Shown: positions 11,665 through 22,994, numbered from the stretch's first letter. The stretch is 64,000 bases of DNA from Bacteroides rodentium JCM 16496 (GCF_000614125.1 NZ_BAKJ01000004.1:1-64000); one strand, 5' to 3'. A program made the numbers and translations. Notes: generated from the sequence alone by a model not told the origin.

Positions 11665-11698
11665 CAAAAAAATGCCAGCCCATAAGGACTGACATTTT
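11665..11698 (-). terminator. Terminator of clpC
   Basis: On the minus strand AAAATGTCAGTCC pairs (with G-U pairs) with GGGCTGGCATTTT and is followed by a T-run. It lies about 25 bp past the clpC stop. Confidence 0.8.
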
Positions 11699-11720
11699 GA
11701 CGGTTTTTATAAAGAACAGC

Positions 11721-14248
11721 TTATGCCTTCCTGATGCTCAGCTCGTCTTTTTCTTTGTCTACTGATACGTTTACCGTATCACCCGGCTGTAACTCCTCCG
11801 CCACTATCAGCTCGGAAAGTCCATCCTCCAAGTGGTTCTGAATGGCGCGCTTCAATGGGCGCGCACCAAACTGTACATCGTACCCTTTCGAAGCAAGGAA
11901 TGTCTTTGCATCATCCTCCACAACCAGCTTGTAACCAATTGCTTCAACCCGTTCGTACAAACCTTTCAGCTCAATGTCCACAATCTTTGTGATGGCCTCC
12001 AAAGAGAGCTGGTCGAAAGTAATGATTTCATCCAAACGATTCAAGAATTCGGGAGCAAAGGTCTTGTTCAGAGCCTTTTGTATCACGCTGCGCGAATGTT
12101 CATTGTCATCCGTGCGGTTTTGCGCCGCAAAACCTACACCACGGCCAAACTCCTTCAACTGCCGCGTACCGATATTGGAGGTCATAATGATAACCGTATT
12201 CTTGAAATCAATGGTTCTGCCATAATTGTCAGTCAAACGGCCTTCATCCAGTACCTGGAGCAAGATATTGAACACGTCCGGATGGGCTTTCTCAATTTCA
12301 TCCAACAAAACAATGGAATACGGCTTGCGACGAACCTTTTCGGTCAACTGGCCGCCTTCCTCATAGCCCACATATCCCGGAGCGGCACCAATCATACGAG
12401 ATACGGTGTATTTCTCCATATACTCGCTCATATCGATACGTATCAAGCATCGGCAGAGCCAAACATATATTTTGCCAATTGCTTTGCCAAATGTGTCTTA
12501 CCCACACCAGTAGGGCCAAGGAACATAAAGGTTCCGATGGGATGGTTCGGGTCTTTCAACCCCACACGGCTACGCAAGATTGCTTTGGTAAGTTTCTCTA
12601 TCGCAGCATCTTGAGCTATCACCTTCGCCTGTAGTTCTTCCTTCATTCCAGCCAGTTTAAGTCCTTCTGCCTGCGCCATGCGCTGTACGGGTACACCGGA
12701 CATCATCGAAATAACATTGGCTATTTCCTCTTCACCTACCGTTTGGCGGTCATCCTTCAAACGGGCTTCCCACTCAACCTTCATCTCCTCCAAGCGGACA
12801 GAAAGTTCCTTCTCACGGTCGCGGTAGCTGGCAGCCAGCTCAAAATTCTGTGACTTTACAGCTTCAGCCTTCAGGCTACGTGCCTCTTCAATCAGCTTTT
12901 CCTGTTCCTCAATTTCTTTTGGGACATTAATATTCGTCAAATGCACACGCGAACCTGCCTCGTCCAAAGCATCAATAGCTTTATCCGGGAAGTTGCGGTC
13001 GGTAATATAGCGTGCTGACAACTTGACACATGCTTCCAGGGCTTCATCCGTGTAGCTCACGTTATGATGGTCTTCATACTTCTCCTTGATATTCTTCAAT
13101 ATCTGAAGCGTTTCTTCAGCCGTGGTAGGCTCTACAATCACCTTCTGGAAACGACGCTCTAAAGCACCGTCTTTCTCGATATTCTTTCTGTATTCATCGA
13201 GAGTAGTAGCTCCAATACACTGGATTTCACCACGCGCCAAAGCCGGTTTCAGCATATTGGCAGCATCCATGGAACCGGCAGCAGCACCGGCACCTACAAT
13301 CGTATGGATTTCATCGATGAAAAGGATGACATTCGGATTTTTCTGCAACTCGTTGATAATAGAGCGGATACGTTCCTCAAACTGGCCACGGTATTTTGTT
13401 CCCGCCACCACAGAGGCCATATCAAGCATCACCACGCGCTTCTCGAACAAGATACGCGAAACTTTCTTTTGCACAATACGCAATGCCAAACCCTCTACGA
13501 TGGCAGATTTTCCTACACCCGGTTCGCCGATAAGCACCGGATTGTTCTTCTTGCGACGGCTCAAGATTTGCGCCAGACGTTCAATCTCGCGTTCGCGACC
13601 CACAACCGGGTCCAGCTTACCTTCTTCGGCAGCCCGCGTCATGTCTACGCCGAAATTGTCCAGTACAGGAGTATCATTGGACGGCTTTCTGGATGCAGCC
13701 TGTGCAGCCGAAGCCGAACCAGCCCCCCCAGTACGGGAGGAGCGAGACATATTCATATCTTCTTCATCCTCTTCATCATCCTCGGTGAATCCCATTCCCG
13801 CATTCGGATTGGTCGATTTCATCGAAAGCTGTTCAAATACAGCCTGATAATCCACCCGGTGTTCTTCCAAAACAGTTGCAGCAAGATTGTCGCCATCTTT
13901 CAAAATAGCCAGCAATACATGTTCCGTATCGGCAGTTGCACTTTTCAGCAAACGCGCTTCAAGCATACACATCTTCAATATCTTAGCCGTCATCGGGGAC
14001 AAGGGCACTTCAGCGTCCGGCAAGAGAGTATCGTCCTCGGCATCCTTTAGGAAACCCTCCAGACGACTTTTTACTCGTTTTAAATCTATATCAAGTTTCA
14101 ACAATATTTCAATAGCTTTTCCTCCGCCATCACGCAGCATGCCGAGCAGAAGGTGTTCCGGACCAATATAGCGATTTCTCAATCGATTGGCTTCTTCCTT
14201 GCTATAAGTAATTATGTCTGAAACTCTTTGTGAAAATTGATTGTTCAT
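11721..14248 (-). CDS. clpC: ATP-dependent Clp protease ATP-binding subunit ClpC (frameshifted)
   Basis: A Hsp100 unfoldase that feeds ClpP, about 842 aa when restored. In order: double Clp-N repeat (residues 1-150); first AAA+ module with Walker A GEPGVGKS and Walker B NVILFIDEIHT; UVR-type coiled-coil middle (EKLIEEARSLKAEAVKSQNFELAASYRDREKEL); second AAA+ module with GPTGVGKT and SIVLLDEIEKA; D2-small domain at the end. The middle domain identifies ClpC rather than ClpA or ClpB. The frame breaks at about 12445, where GCTTGATACG should be GCTTTGATACG: adding one T restores FGSADALIRIDMSEYMEKYT. An essential-looking chaperone broken at a T run suggests sequence error. Confidence 0.93.
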
Positions 14249-14549
14249 ATTTTATAATTCTCCTCAATTAAAAAGGTTATCCACGACAAAGATACGCATT
14301 TATTAATTCAGCGTATCATATTTAACTGATTTAATAGTATACAAATCTCGTGCCATAAATTTCAAATCTGTTTTTCCACTCTATACCTTATATATTAATA
14401 GCAATTTGGGGAGGAAGGGAGGGAGTACTTCCATATTTATGCTGCAGGCAACAAAGTTTATGGAGGAAAACTTTTGTATATCGTAAAAAAGCAGTACTTT
14501 AGCATGGTTTTTCACGAACCCGAAAATGTATAATTAATAATCTTTTTAA
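14249..14549. promoter_or_regulatory. Divergent clpC/gyrA promoter region
   Basis: Minus-strand TATCTTTG at 14294-14287 is a full -7 match for clpC. For gyrA, TTTG at 14473-14476 and TACTTTAG at 14495-14502 (18-nt spacer, one mismatch) fit. Between them lies a purine-rich stretch near 14407-14430 (GGGGAGGAAGGGAGGGAG). I see no CIRCE or CtsR-like inverted repeat ahead of clpC, and no gene. Confidence 0.5.
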
Positions 14550-17078
14550 ATGCTTGAACAAGACAGAATTATAAAGATTAACATCGAGGAGGAAATGAAG
14601 TCATCGTACATTGACTACTCTATGTCGGTCATTGTTTCACGTGCCCTTCCGGATGTTAGAGATGGTTTTAAACCCGTTCACCGAAGAATTCTTTTCGGAA
14701 TGATGGGATTAGGAAATACCTCCGACAAACCTTATAAAAAATCAGCCAGAGTTGTAGGTGAAGTATTAGGTAAATATCACCCTCATGGCGACTCGTCCGT
14801 TTACGGAGCTCTTGTACGTATGGCTCAGCCTTGGGCAATGCGTTACATGTTGGTAGATGGACAAGGTAACTACGGTTCAGTAGACGGTGACAGTGCTGCT
14901 GCCATGCGTTATACAGAGTGTCGTTTGCGAAAAATTGGTGAAGACATGATGACAGACCTTGAGAAAGAGACTGTTGACATGCAGAACAATTTCGATGACT
15001 CTTTGCAAGAGCCTACCGTCATGCCGGCCCGTATTCCGAATCTTTTGGTAAATGGTGCATCTGGTATTGCCGTAGGTATGGCTACCAATATGCCGACCCA
15101 TAATCTATCTGAGGTTATTGACGCTTGTATTGCATACATCGAAAACAATGACATCGATATAGAAGAGCTGATGACGTATGTCAAAGCTCCTGATTTCCCG
15201 ACCGGAGGCTATATATACGGTATGAGCGGTGTTCGCGAAGCCTATCTCACGGGACGCGGACGTGTCATAATGCGTGCTAGAGCCGAAATTGAGACTGGTT
15301 CGACGCACGATAAAATCGTTGTGACAGAAATTCCCTATGGTGTCAACAAAGCTGAATTGATTAAGAATATAGCCGATTTGGCCAACGAAAAGAAAATTGA
15401 AGGTATTGCCAATGCTAATGACGAATCCGACCGTGAAGGTATGCGTATCGTTATTGATGTAAAACGTGATGCAAATGCCAGCGTTGTACTCAACAAGCTC
15501 TACAAGATGACAATGCTGCAGACATCTTTTGGTGTGAACAATGTTGCATTGGTACATGGCCGTCCACGTCTGCTGAATCTGAAGGATTTGATAAAATACT
15601 TCGTTGAGCACAGACACGACGTAGTCATCCGCCGTACTCAGTATGATTTGCGCAAGGCCAAAGAACGTGCACATATTCTGGAAGGATTAATCATTGCATC
15701 TGATAATATCGACGAAGTAATCAAGATTATCCGTGCTGCTAAAACCCCGAATGATGCTATATCAGGTTTGATGGAGCGATTCCAACTCAGTGAAATTCAG
15801 TCACGTGCCATTGTTGAAATGCGTTTGCGTCAGCTCACAGGATTGATGCAAGACCAGCTGCACGCCGAATATGAGGAAATTCAGAAGCAGATTGCTTATT
15901 TGGAAGAAATCCTTGTCAATGACGAACTCTGCCGCAAAGTCATTAAAGATGAACTGATTGAAGTAAAAGAGAAGTATGGTGACGAACGTCGCTCGGAAAT
16001 TGTCTATTCATCAGAAGAATTCAATCCGGAAGACTTCTATGCAGATGATGAAATGATTATCACCATCTCGCACATGGGATACATCAAACGCACACCGCTG
16101 AGCGAATTCCGTGCGCAAAACCGTGGTGGGGTAGGCTCCAAAGGTACCGAAACCCGCGATGCAGACTTTGTAGAGCATATTTATCCTGCAACCATGCATA
16201 ATACCATGATGTTCTTTACACAGAAAGGTAAGTGTTACTGGCTGAAGGTATACGAAATCCCCGAAGGTACTAAGAATTCGAAAGGTCGTGCCATCCAGAA
16301 TTTGTTGAATATCGACTCTGACGATGCTGTAAACGCCTATTTGCGCGTGAAGAACTTGAACGACCAAGAATTTATCAACAGCCATTATGTATTGTTCTGT
16401 ACTAAGAATGGTGTCATTAAGAAAACATTGCTTGAGCAGTATTCACGTCCTCGCCAAAATGGTGTAAATGCTATCACTATCCGTGAAGACGACCGTGTAA
16501 TCGAAGTGCGTATGACAAACGGCAACAATGAAATCATCATTGCCAACCGTAACGGACGTGCCATTCGTTTCCATGAAAGTGCTGTGCGCGTTATGGGACG
16601 TACTGCCACCGGTGTACGTGGTATGACATTGGATGAAGACGGTCAAGACGAAGTAGTAGGTATGATATGCATCAAAGATCCTGAAGCGGAAACAATTATG
16701 GTTGTATCGGAACAAGGATATGGCAAACGTTCGGATATTGAAGATTATCGCAAGACCAATCGTGGAGGTAAAGGTGTGAAAACAATGAATATCACCGATA
16801 AAACGGGTAAATTAGTAACTATCAAGTCTGTTACAGATGAAAATGACTTGATGATTATTAATAAATCCGGTATTACCATCCGTCTGAAAGTCGCCGATGT
16901 TCGTATCATGGGACGTGCTACACAAGGTGTGCGTCTAATCAACCTTGAGAAACGTAATGACGAAATCGGCTCTGTATGTAAAGTCACTTCAGAAAATGAA
17001 GAGGAACTTATAGAGGAGGGGGAAGAAAATACCCTTGAAAGCCCTCAGAACGAGGTAAACAATGAAAATGAAGAATAG
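14550..17078 (+). CDS. gyrA: DNA gyrase subunit A
   Basis: An 842-aa type IIA topoisomerase subunit that breaks and rejoins DNA. It starts [39 protein letters not shown], typical of Bacteroidetes GyrA. The catalytic tyrosine is in [10 protein letters not shown], near residue 120. The quinolone-resistance region reads [19 protein letters not shown]: the serine equal to E. coli Ser83 is kept, while the Asp87 position is glycine. The C-terminal beta-pinwheel has the blades [14 protein letters not shown] (GyrA box) and [14 protein letters not shown]. The tail is acidic ([14 protein letters not shown]...). The frame is intact. A TPR gene follows after 30 bp, probably on the same transcript. Confidence 0.96.
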   Translation: MLEQDRIIKINIEEEMKSSYIDYSMSVIVSRALPDVRDGFKPVHRRILFGMMGLGNTSDKPYKKSARVVGEVLGKYHPHGDSSVYGALVRMAQPWAMRYMLVDGQGNYGSVDGDSAAAMRYTECRLRKIGEDMMTDLEKETVDMQNNFDDSLQEPTVMPARIPNLLVNGASGIAVGMATNMPTHNLSEVIDACIAYIENNDIDIEELMTYVKAPDFPTGGYIYGMSGVREAYLTGRGRVIMRARAEIETGSTHDKIVVTEIPYGVNKAELIKNIADLANEKKIEGIANANDESDREGMRIVIDVKRDANASVVLNKLYKMTMLQTSFGVNNVALVHGRPRLLNLKDLIKYFVEHRHDVVIRRTQYDLRKAKERAHILEGLIIASDNIDEVIKIIRAAKTPNDAISGLMERFQLSEIQSRAIVEMRLRQLTGLMQDQLHAEYEEIQKQIAYLEEILVNDELCRKVIKDELIEVKEKYGDERRSEIVYSSEEFNPEDFYADDEMIITISHMGYIKRTPLSEFRAQNRGGVGSKGTETRDADFVEHIYPATMHNTMMFFTQKGKCYWLKVYEIPEGTKNSKGRAIQNLLNIDSDDAVNAYLRVKNLNDQEFINSHYVLFCTKNGVIKKTLLEQYSRPRQNGVNAITIREDDRVIEVRMTNGNNEIIIANRNGRAIRFHESAVRVMGRTATGVRGMTLDEDGQDEVVGMICIKDPEAETIMVVSEQGYGKRSDIEDYRKTNRGGKGVKTMNITDKTGKLVTIKSVTDENDLMIINKSGITIRLKVADVRIMGRATQGVRLINLEKRNDEIGSVCKVTSENEEELIEEGEENTLESPQNEVNNENEE

Positions 17079-17108
17079 ACATAATATTAATTTAAATTTT
17101 CTACAATC

Positions 17109-18350
17109 ATGAAAAGAGTATTATTTTCAATGGTTTTACTACTTGTCGCAAGCTTTACTTTCGCCCAAGAAAAGAACGTAAAAGAGGCTAAAAGTATTGC
17201 TAACGGAGTAAATCCTGACTTTGCCAAAGCAGAGGAACTGATAAATCAGGCTTTAACCAATCCCGAAACAAAGGACAATGCCGAAACGTGGGATGTAGCA
17301 GGTCTTATCCAAAGAAAAAGAAGTGAAAAAGAAATGGAAAATGCCTATCTGAGAAAACCTTATGACACTCTTCAGGTATATAATAGCGCATTGAACATGT
17401 GTAAATTCTACTTCAAATGTGACGAATTGGCACAAATTCCCAATGAAAAGGGCAAAATCAAGAATAAATATAGAAAATCTAATTCTGCTACAATTTTAGC
17501 AGAACGCGGTAATCTGATCAATGGCGGTATCCAATTCTTTAATTTGGCCTCACAGAAAGAAGGCGATGCAGCCAATGAAGACAATAAAAAAGCATTAGAT
17601 TTCTTTGCAACATACATTGATATTGCTATCAACCCGATGTTTGAAAAGGAAAATCTATTACAAACAGATACTGTATTACCCCAAATAGCATATTATGCAA
17701 GTTTAGCAGCTGCTAAGATGGAAGATTATCCTAGTATTTTGAAGTATGCTCCTTATGCGCAAGATGATAAAGAAGTTGGGAAATACGCAATGGAATTTAT
17801 CTCTACTGCATTGAAAGCTGAAGGTGATACTGTTAAATGGATTGCTTCTTTAAAAGAAGGTATCCAGAAATATCCTGAACATTCATTCTTCTTCGGTCAC
17901 TTGATTGATTATTATAGCAATAACAACAAATATGACGAAGCTATGCAGTTTGCTGATGATATGTTGGCTAAAGATCCTAACAATACATTCTATTTGTATG
18001 TAAAAGGCTACCTTTATCACAATATGAAGGACTATGATAAAGCTATTGAATTCTATAAAAAAACTATAGAAGTAGATCCTAATTATGCAGAAGCATACTC
18101 TAATTTAGGCTTGATTTACTGCTTACAAGCACAAGATTTCTCAGAAAAAGCAACTACAGATATTAATGATCCGAAGTATAAAGAAGACCAGGCTACTCTG
18201 AAGACTTTCTATGAAAAGGCAAAACCTTATTATGAAAAGGCAAGAGAACTGAAACCTGATCAAAAAGATTTGTGGTTAAATGGTCTGTATAGAGTGTATT
18301 ATAATTTGCAAATGGGCCCTGAATTCGAAGAAATTGAAAAGTTGATGTAA
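17109..18350 (+). CDS. Secreted tetratricopeptide-repeat protein
   Basis: A 413-aa protein with a signal peptide (MKRVLFSMVLLLVASFTFAQ), so probably periplasmic. Residues 20-230 are helical with a lysine-rich, low-GC composition. At least two canonical TPR units are clear: DEAMQFADDMLAKDPNNTFYLYVKGYLYHNM and DYDKAIEFYKKTIEVDPNYAEAYSNLGLIY, and a third covers the end (AKPYYEKARELKPDQKDLW). TPRs hold protein partners; the partner is not apparent. Its place right behind gyrA is shared transcription rather than evidence of a gyrase role. A strong terminator follows. Confidence 0.85.
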   Translation: MKRVLFSMVLLLVASFTFAQEKNVKEAKSIANGVNPDFAKAEELINQALTNPETKDNAETWDVAGLIQRKRSEKEMENAYLRKPYDTLQVYNSALNMCKFYFKCDELAQIPNEKGKIKNKYRKSNSATILAERGNLINGGIQFFNLASQKEGDAANEDNKKALDFFATYIDIAINPMFEKENLLQTDTVLPQIAYYASLAAAKMEDYPSILKYAPYAQDDKEVGKYAMEFISTALKAEGDTVKWIASLKEGIQKYPEHSFFFGHLIDYYSNNNKYDEAMQFADDMLAKDPNNTFYLYVKGYLYHNMKDYDKAIEFYKKTIEVDPNYAEAYSNLGLIYCLQAQDFSEKATTDINDPKYKEDQATLKTFYEKAKPYYEKARELKPDQKDLWLNGLYRVYYNLQMGPEFEEIEKLM

Positions 18351-18359
18351 TACTTTCAT

Positions 18360-18403
18360 AATAATAAAAGCCTAATTAAATTATTAATTAGGCTTTTATT
18401 ATT
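18360..18403 (+). terminator. Terminator of the gyrA-TPR transcript
   Basis: 20-bp perfect inverted repeat (18360-18379 and 18384-18403) with loop ATTA. The arms carry AAAAGCC/GGCTTTT and a T-rich 3' side. Confidence 0.85.
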
Positions 18404-18537
18404 GTTATATCATTAAGTAAAGAATGTTATTTCTTAAGTGAGGGAGAGAAGAAATTAAAATTAGATTAAATTATTCCAGCGCTATATTAAACATAATGCT
18501 GATATTGAACAGAAACCATATTATCCATATTCAACAC

Positions 18538-19667
18538 CTAATTCGGTCTTCCATAAATTACCAACAATGGTGTATCAGAATGGAAAATCATCTTTCTGGC
18601 AATGCCAGGGTTAAATAAGCGCGAAAATATATTTCTTTTATAAGAAGTTAATGTTATAATATCAATATGATTACTCTTGATATAACTGTCTAAACTACTA
18701 AGCAGATTATCGTTCTTTACCACATCATAGTATATTTCCAATTGTGGATATTGTTTTTGAAAATATTCCTTAATACCAGCCAGTTTTATTTCATTCCATG
18801 TATTCTGAACATCTGAAAGATGTATCAGAGACACTGAAAACTTAAATGATTTCAGATTATTTATTAGCGAATCAAAAGCTATTAAATCACGTTGATCAAA
18901 ATTAGTAATGAATGCAATACGCTTAGCCTCAGAAAATTGCTTGAATGGAGTATTTTCAGGAATGGCCAATACCGGTACACGGCTACGTTCAATCACTTCA
19001 GCCGTTACACTACCGATCAAATCAATATCCTTCTGACTTTTACCACGAGTTCCCATTATGATAATGCGTGGTCGATATTCCTTGGTATAGCGGAGTACCT
19101 CTTCTTCAGGAATACCTTCACGCAAGACACAAGTATATTTAATATCTGGAAACTCGCCGGAAGCTACCTTCTCTTTTACTTTATCAGATAATGCGTTTAA
19201 ATCCGCATGAACTTTTTGTAAGATACTCCTTACATTCTCCTCATCACTTAGCTGATAGTTAAATACGTCTCCGTATGGCAAAGAAGTTGCATATATAGGA
19301 GTAAAATAAACATGTAGCAAAACAACTTCTGCACCTATATTCTGAGCGAAATTGAAACCGAACTCGCAAGCCTTCAAAGAATAATTGGAAAAATCCACTG
19401 GAATCAGCACTTTATTACTAACCTTCTCCAGTTTAGGTGACTTCCCTCCACTACCTCTTCAGATAACCACGCAGAGCTTTCAGTAATTTTCAGAGCATGG
19501 GGTAAGTCACTCTCCTTAATACGCACACGTACACCCGAAGAAACAACCGGTTGTATCTGGTTTACATTGTGGATATAAGTCTCAATACCTTCATTTTCAA
19601 GAACATTTTTCAATATTTGAGCTTTCGCATACGTTAAGATTGCCAAAGTAACTAATTTATCTTCCAT
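18538..19667 (-). CDS. DUF2007 domain fused to tandem universal stress protein (frameshifted)
   Basis: Two overlapping frames look like one gene of about 376 aa. The first part (from ATG at 19667) is a DUF2007-type domain (LAILTYAKAQILKNVLENEGIETYIHNVNQ). The second holds two UspA folds, the first with the ATP-binding motif MGTRGKSQKDIDLIGSVTAEVI. Read alone, the Usp part would need a GTG start at 19410, which is the valine of the usual opening strand KVLIPVDFS, and no spacer would be left. Restoring one G at about 19446 (GAGGGAAG to GAGGGGAAG) gives a seamless linker EGKSPKLEKVSNKVLIPVDF. If instead the stop is real, these are two genes, 19404-19667 and 18538-19410. It is probably a cytoplasmic stress protein; the DUF2007 role is unknown. 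Confidence 0.72.
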
Positions 19668-19700
19668 ATATCATTGATTTTGAGATTAAAACAAACAAGA

Positions 19701-19729
19701 AATCCCAATTGTTGTCAGCAATTGGGATT
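19701..19729 (-). terminator. Hairpin between the HTH protein gene and the stress-protein gene
   Basis: AATCCCAATTG (19701-19711) pairs with CAATTGGGATT (19719-19729). On the minus strand it is followed by TCTTGTTTG, so it is a probable terminator for the small upstream gene. Confidence 0.6.
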
Positions 19730-19752
19730 CTATCTAACTTCTCTTCTTAAGC

Positions 19753-20028
19753 TCAAACAGCTTCTTCAGTTTTACCTGCCATTTCATCTAAAATTTTTAA
19801 AGCTCGCTCTAAAACAGTAGTATCATCAATCATAACCAATCCACCATCTGGTCCAGGTTCCAAGTGAATCCCAACACTTTTCCCCTCCTTAAAATTGTGT
19901 CCACCGAAAAAATTTCTTACAGTGTCAACATTCAGTCCAAGTTCATCGGCTATTCTATGCATACTACCACTAGGCAATGAGTCTTTAATCTTACGTAATT
20001 CATTAAATGTTATTGTTCTCATATTCAT
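19753..20028 (-). CDS. Small conserved DNA-binding protein with helix-turn-helix
   Basis: 91 aa. The N-terminal half (MRTITFNELRKIKDSLPSGSMHRIADELGLNVDTVRNFFGG) looks like a helix-turn-helix: the helix MHRIADELGL, then the turn and a second helix VDTVRNFFGG. The rest has a conserved HLEPGPDGGLVMIDDTTVLERALKILDEM segment. I recall this layout as a conserved Bacteroidetes small-protein family without a known role, so I give no function. The ATG at 20022 is a better start than 20028 by the MRTIT alignment, but both are possible. It stands alone; an AT-rich hairpin lies upstream (20085-20120). Confidence 0.75.
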   Translation of the reverse strand: MNMRTITFNELRKIKDSLPSGSMHRIADELGLNVDTVRNFFGGHNFKEGKSVGIHLEPGPDGGLVMIDDTTVLERALKILDEMAGKTEEAV

Positions 20029-20084
20029 AAATTTAATGGTTAATACTCTGTACTTTTTATTATCACGCTATAAACTTAAGGAAA

Positions 20085-20120
20085 AAAAAAGATAAAACAA
20101 ACTATTTCTTTATCTTTTTT
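20085..20120. repeat. AT-rich inverted repeat upstream of the small HTH gene
   Basis: AAAAAAGATAAA (20085-20096) and TTTATCTTTTTT (20109-20120) form a 12-bp stem. It lies between the bat operon terminator and the HTH gene. Function is unclear: a terminator on either strand or a regulatory stem. I see no gene in 20029-20208. Confidence 0.6.
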
Positions 20121-20208
20121 CAAAAAGAATATTGCCTCTCAAAAAAATAATCATTTTTCAAGTATACAGAATTATAAGTACAGAGAAAAAGCTCCTGAAA
20201 ATAGACAG

Positions 20209-20253
20209 AAACAGCTCGTATAAAGCGGAATTACCGGTTTATACGAGCTGTTT
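20209..20253 (-). terminator. Terminator of the bat operon
   Basis: 16-bp inverted repeat AAACAGCTCGTATAAA / TTTATACGAGCTGTTT, 20 bp past the batE stop. The T-tail on the minus strand is interrupted (TTTCTGTC), so it may also serve as an mRNA 3'-end stabiliser. Confidence 0.7.
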
Positions 20254-20272
20254 TTAGAATATAGGGAAAAAT

Positions 20273-21111
20273 TTAAATACCTTCTATGGCGGAAGCTGGA
20301 ACCCACCCTACTTTACCGTCTTCCAAACGAATTTCTTTCCATTCACGCATAGAGTTGTCTTTTATCTCAACTTTACGTCCCTCATGAAGAATGAACAGAC
20401 TTGTACCACTTTCACTGGGAGTACTACGCACTGTGACACTAGGTGCTAACACTATAGCTTCATTACGTTCCATCAGTTCGCCTTTTTGCTGAGCAGCAAA
20501 CACATTACTCAATATAACAAGAGCCAGAAATACTATTCCTGCAATAAATCCCACTTTCTTTCCCATAATCTGTTTTGAAAAGAAAAAGAGATAGAACGAA
20601 ACGAGTAACAGTATAAAGAATACAATCCCCAACTTAGCCCATGCATCTACGCTAAGACAATTAATCAACGATTTAGTCCAAGATACAAAGAAAACCTCAG
20701 GAACCGGGATTACCTTATCGATTGTCTTAGAACGTGCTATCTCCAAATTTGCACGAATATCAGCATTACCAGGTTCCAGCAACAAGGCACGCTCATAATT
20801 CAATATAGCTCTTGCTATATCATCTGCCTTATAATAACTGTTGCCAAGATTATAATAGACCTCTGCAGCCTCTCCCTTCTTTAACAGATTCTCATATATT
20901 TGAATGGCAGAAGCATAATCATTCCGTATATAGCGCTGTCACCTTCAGCCTTTGTCACATTGCGTTCTTGTCTTGCAGCAGAGAATTCCGCATGTGAACC
21001 GACGGATGTAGAGTCACTAGCAGTCTGTAATGTATCTACAGATGCAGAATTCTGCCCATAGGCAGTAATTGCCATCACCAGACTAAGAGTAAAAAACAAT
21101 ATTTTATTCAT
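20273..21111 (-). CDS. batE: BatE: TPR and SH3-like membrane protein (frameshifted)
   Basis: Last gene of the Bat (Bacteroides aerotolerance) operon, about 279 aa when restored. It has a signal peptide (MNKILFFTLSLVMAITAYG), a TPR segment (RNDYASAIQIYENLLKKGE...RAILNYERALLLEPGNADIRANLEIARS), two membrane helices (LGIVFFILLLVSFYLFFF, VGFIAGIVFLALVILSNVFA) and a C-terminal SH3-like domain (SVTVRSTPSESGTSLFILHEG). The start is ATG 21111: a GGAGG stands 8 nt before it, too close to the alternative ATG at 21117. The frame breaks at about 20932: AGCGCTATATACGG should carry one more T, giving DSAYIRNDYA. It is 16 bp behind batD. Confidence 0.85.
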
Positions 21112-21127
21112 TACCATTTCCTCCTGA

Positions 21128-22972
21128 TTAATGTTTTATCGAGTTTTCCATTTTGCTGATAACTTCCAAAGAAGCTGAATATACCTTATCCATAGCCTGG
21201 TTATCATCACCCGGAGCAAAGCGGGCAAACTCACAGTTATTCAATGCATCGAGGAATTCCTTTATCAACGCATCATTCACGCCATAATTGCGAAGTTCCT
21301 CTTCGATATTATCCTTAGACAAACGGGATACCGGAATGTTCAGTTTATCACTGATATACCCCCAAAGAGCCTTCAAAACCTCATCATAAAACGCATCTTT
21401 CTTATTCTCTGCCAATAATTTACCAGCTTGTTTCATACGTTTCACCGCCACTTTATTGGCTTTCTTAGTACGCATCTTTGCTACATTTGCATTGGCTGCT
21501 ATTTGCTTACGATAGATGATAAAGAATGTAATGAATGCAATACCCGGTATCAAATAAAACAACCAATACGTCAACGAACCGAAGAAGAAATTACCTTTGG
21601 GAGACAGAGTAACGTTATTCTGCTTGATAAAACGAATATCCTCGTTCAATACTTTCAACTCTTCCTTGCTTGTAAAGTTTGCAATAGTCTGAGCAGCATT
21701 ACCTGCTCCCTTTTCCACATGCAATTCATACTCCTCCGTAGTCAACGTTTTATACGAACGGGAATTAATATCAAAATAACTGAACTTTACGGCAGGAATC
21801 TTATAAGTTCCCGCATTGCGAGGAATTGCCAGATACTCAATGACCTTACTACCGGAGAGGCCCGAATTTGTCAGACGGAATTTATTGTCCACCTTCGGAT
21901 CATATACTTCAAAATCCTCGGGGAATTTAACTTCCGGATTAGAAAGCAATTTCAGATTACCAGTACCAGAAATGACAAGTTTGACAGTCACAGCATCATT
22001 GGTCTTGACATTTGTACTATTGATAGAAGAAGTTATATTGAACTCTCCCACCCCTCCCGAAAAATCGGCAGGCTTACCTGCTGGCAAGGGTTTTACGTCA
22101 ATTGTCAGTTGCGGAGTTAAAATTGTCTTTTTAACTTCTACGTAATTGCTTCCTCCATTGAAAAATGCCTCGAACGGATCAGCAACTTGTGTAGCCTTTG
22201 CAATGGAAGCATCAAAGCGTGCAGCATCAATTGTCAGCTTACCGGCTTGTTGCGGGAACAACACAAACTGGCGATAGATTGTAGACTGATAATTTCTACC
22301 TTTATAATGCTCCAATCCCCATCTTCTGTCATTAGGCAATTCTACTTCCTGAGAATGGAATCCTTTGAAGTCAGGCAATTTCACATTATCAAACATACGT
22401 AAGTCCACCAAGGTATATATCTTGTATGTCAGCAGAAAAGCCTCTTGTTCATACACCGTCATCTTACTGGCAGTAGCTGTAATAAACAAATCACTATTCG
22501 ATACAGATGTCCCGGAAGAAGCGCGGCTGGCAGTGCCCCCACTCTGTTTGCCACTATTTCCAGAAGCTCCATTAGCAGCCTGATCTGCCGGAAGAACCCT
22601 TACTCGTACAGAATTCGAAACCATTTGGTTACCATCAGCAGTGATAGTGGCTCCTGGAATGGTAAAATCACCTTCTGCAGTCGCCATTAAAATATAAGTG
22701 AATGTAATACTGCTGGTTGAAGTCGTCTGCCCATTAATCATCTGCACGCTACTCTGTTGCGAGCGGCTGGGCCCCATCAACACATCAAATCCCTTAATAG
22801 AAGGAGCACGAAAGTCCCTCACCTTTTGTGTAGTCACCGTATACGACAGTCTGAACTGGTCTCCTACCGCCACAGCGTCAGGAGCGGACGCAGTAAACGA
22901 TACCTTGCCATCGGCAAAGGCATTCATACTGACTGCAATCAGTGCTATCCATAAGAAAACTATTTTTCTCAT
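21128..22972 (-). CDS. batD: BatD: oxygen-tolerance membrane protein
   Basis: A 614-aa BatD-family protein. A signal peptide (MRKIVFLWIALIAVSMNAFA) leads into repeated beta-sandwich domains on the outer face of the inner membrane (VSFTASAPDAVAVGDQFRLSYTVTT..., SDLFITATASKMTVYEQEAFLLTYKIY..., FNITSSINSTNVKTNDAVTVKLVISG...). One membrane helix near residue 455 (LTYWLFYLIPGIAFITFFIIY) leads to a basic cytoplasmic helical tail. It probably works with the von Willebrand-factor (VWA) proteins BatA and BatB in a periplasm-facing complex; the biochemical role is not established. The frame is intact. Confidence 0.92.
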   Translation of the reverse strand: MRKIVFLWIALIAVSMNAFADGKVSFTASAPDAVAVGDQFRLSYTVTTQKVRDFRAPSIKGFDVLMGPSRSQQSSVQMINGQTTSTSSITFTYILMATAEGDFTIPGATITADGNQMVSNSVRVRVLPADQAANGASGNSGKQSGGTASRASSGTSVSNSDLFITATASKMTVYEQEAFLLTYKIYTLVDLRMFDNVKLPDFKGFHSQEVELPNDRRWGLEHYKGRNYQSTIYRQFVLFPQQAGKLTIDAARFDASIAKATQVADPFEAFFNGGSNYVEVKKTILTPQLTIDVKPLPAGKPADFSGGVGEFNITSSINSTNVKTNDAVTVKLVISGTGNLKLLSNPEVKFPEDFEVYDPKVDNKFRLTNSGLSGSKVIEYLAIPRNAGTYKIPAVKFSYFDINSRSYKTLTTEEYELHVEKGAGNAAQTIANFTSKEELKVLNEDIRFIKQNNVTLSPKGNFFFGSLTYWLFYLIPGIAFITFFIIYRKQIAANANVAKMRTKKANKVAVKRMKQAGKLLAENKKDAFYDEVLKALWGYISDKLNIPVSRLSKDNIEEELRNYGVNDALIKEFLDALNNCEFARFAPGDDNQAMDKVYSASLEVISKMENSIKH

Positions 22973-22994
22973 ATATTATTTCCTATTATGTTTG

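Noticed and set aside
12443..12446. ClpC as two translationally coupled genes overlapping by ATGA
   Set aside because: The second frame starts in the middle of the D2 AAA+ module, and one restored T joins the halves into a canonical 842-aa ClpC.
14787..14830. Quinolone-resistance change in GyrA (Gly at the E. coli Asp87 position)
   Set aside because: The Ser83 equivalent is wild type, and variation at the other site may be normal in this group. Without a family alignment it is no evidence of resistance.
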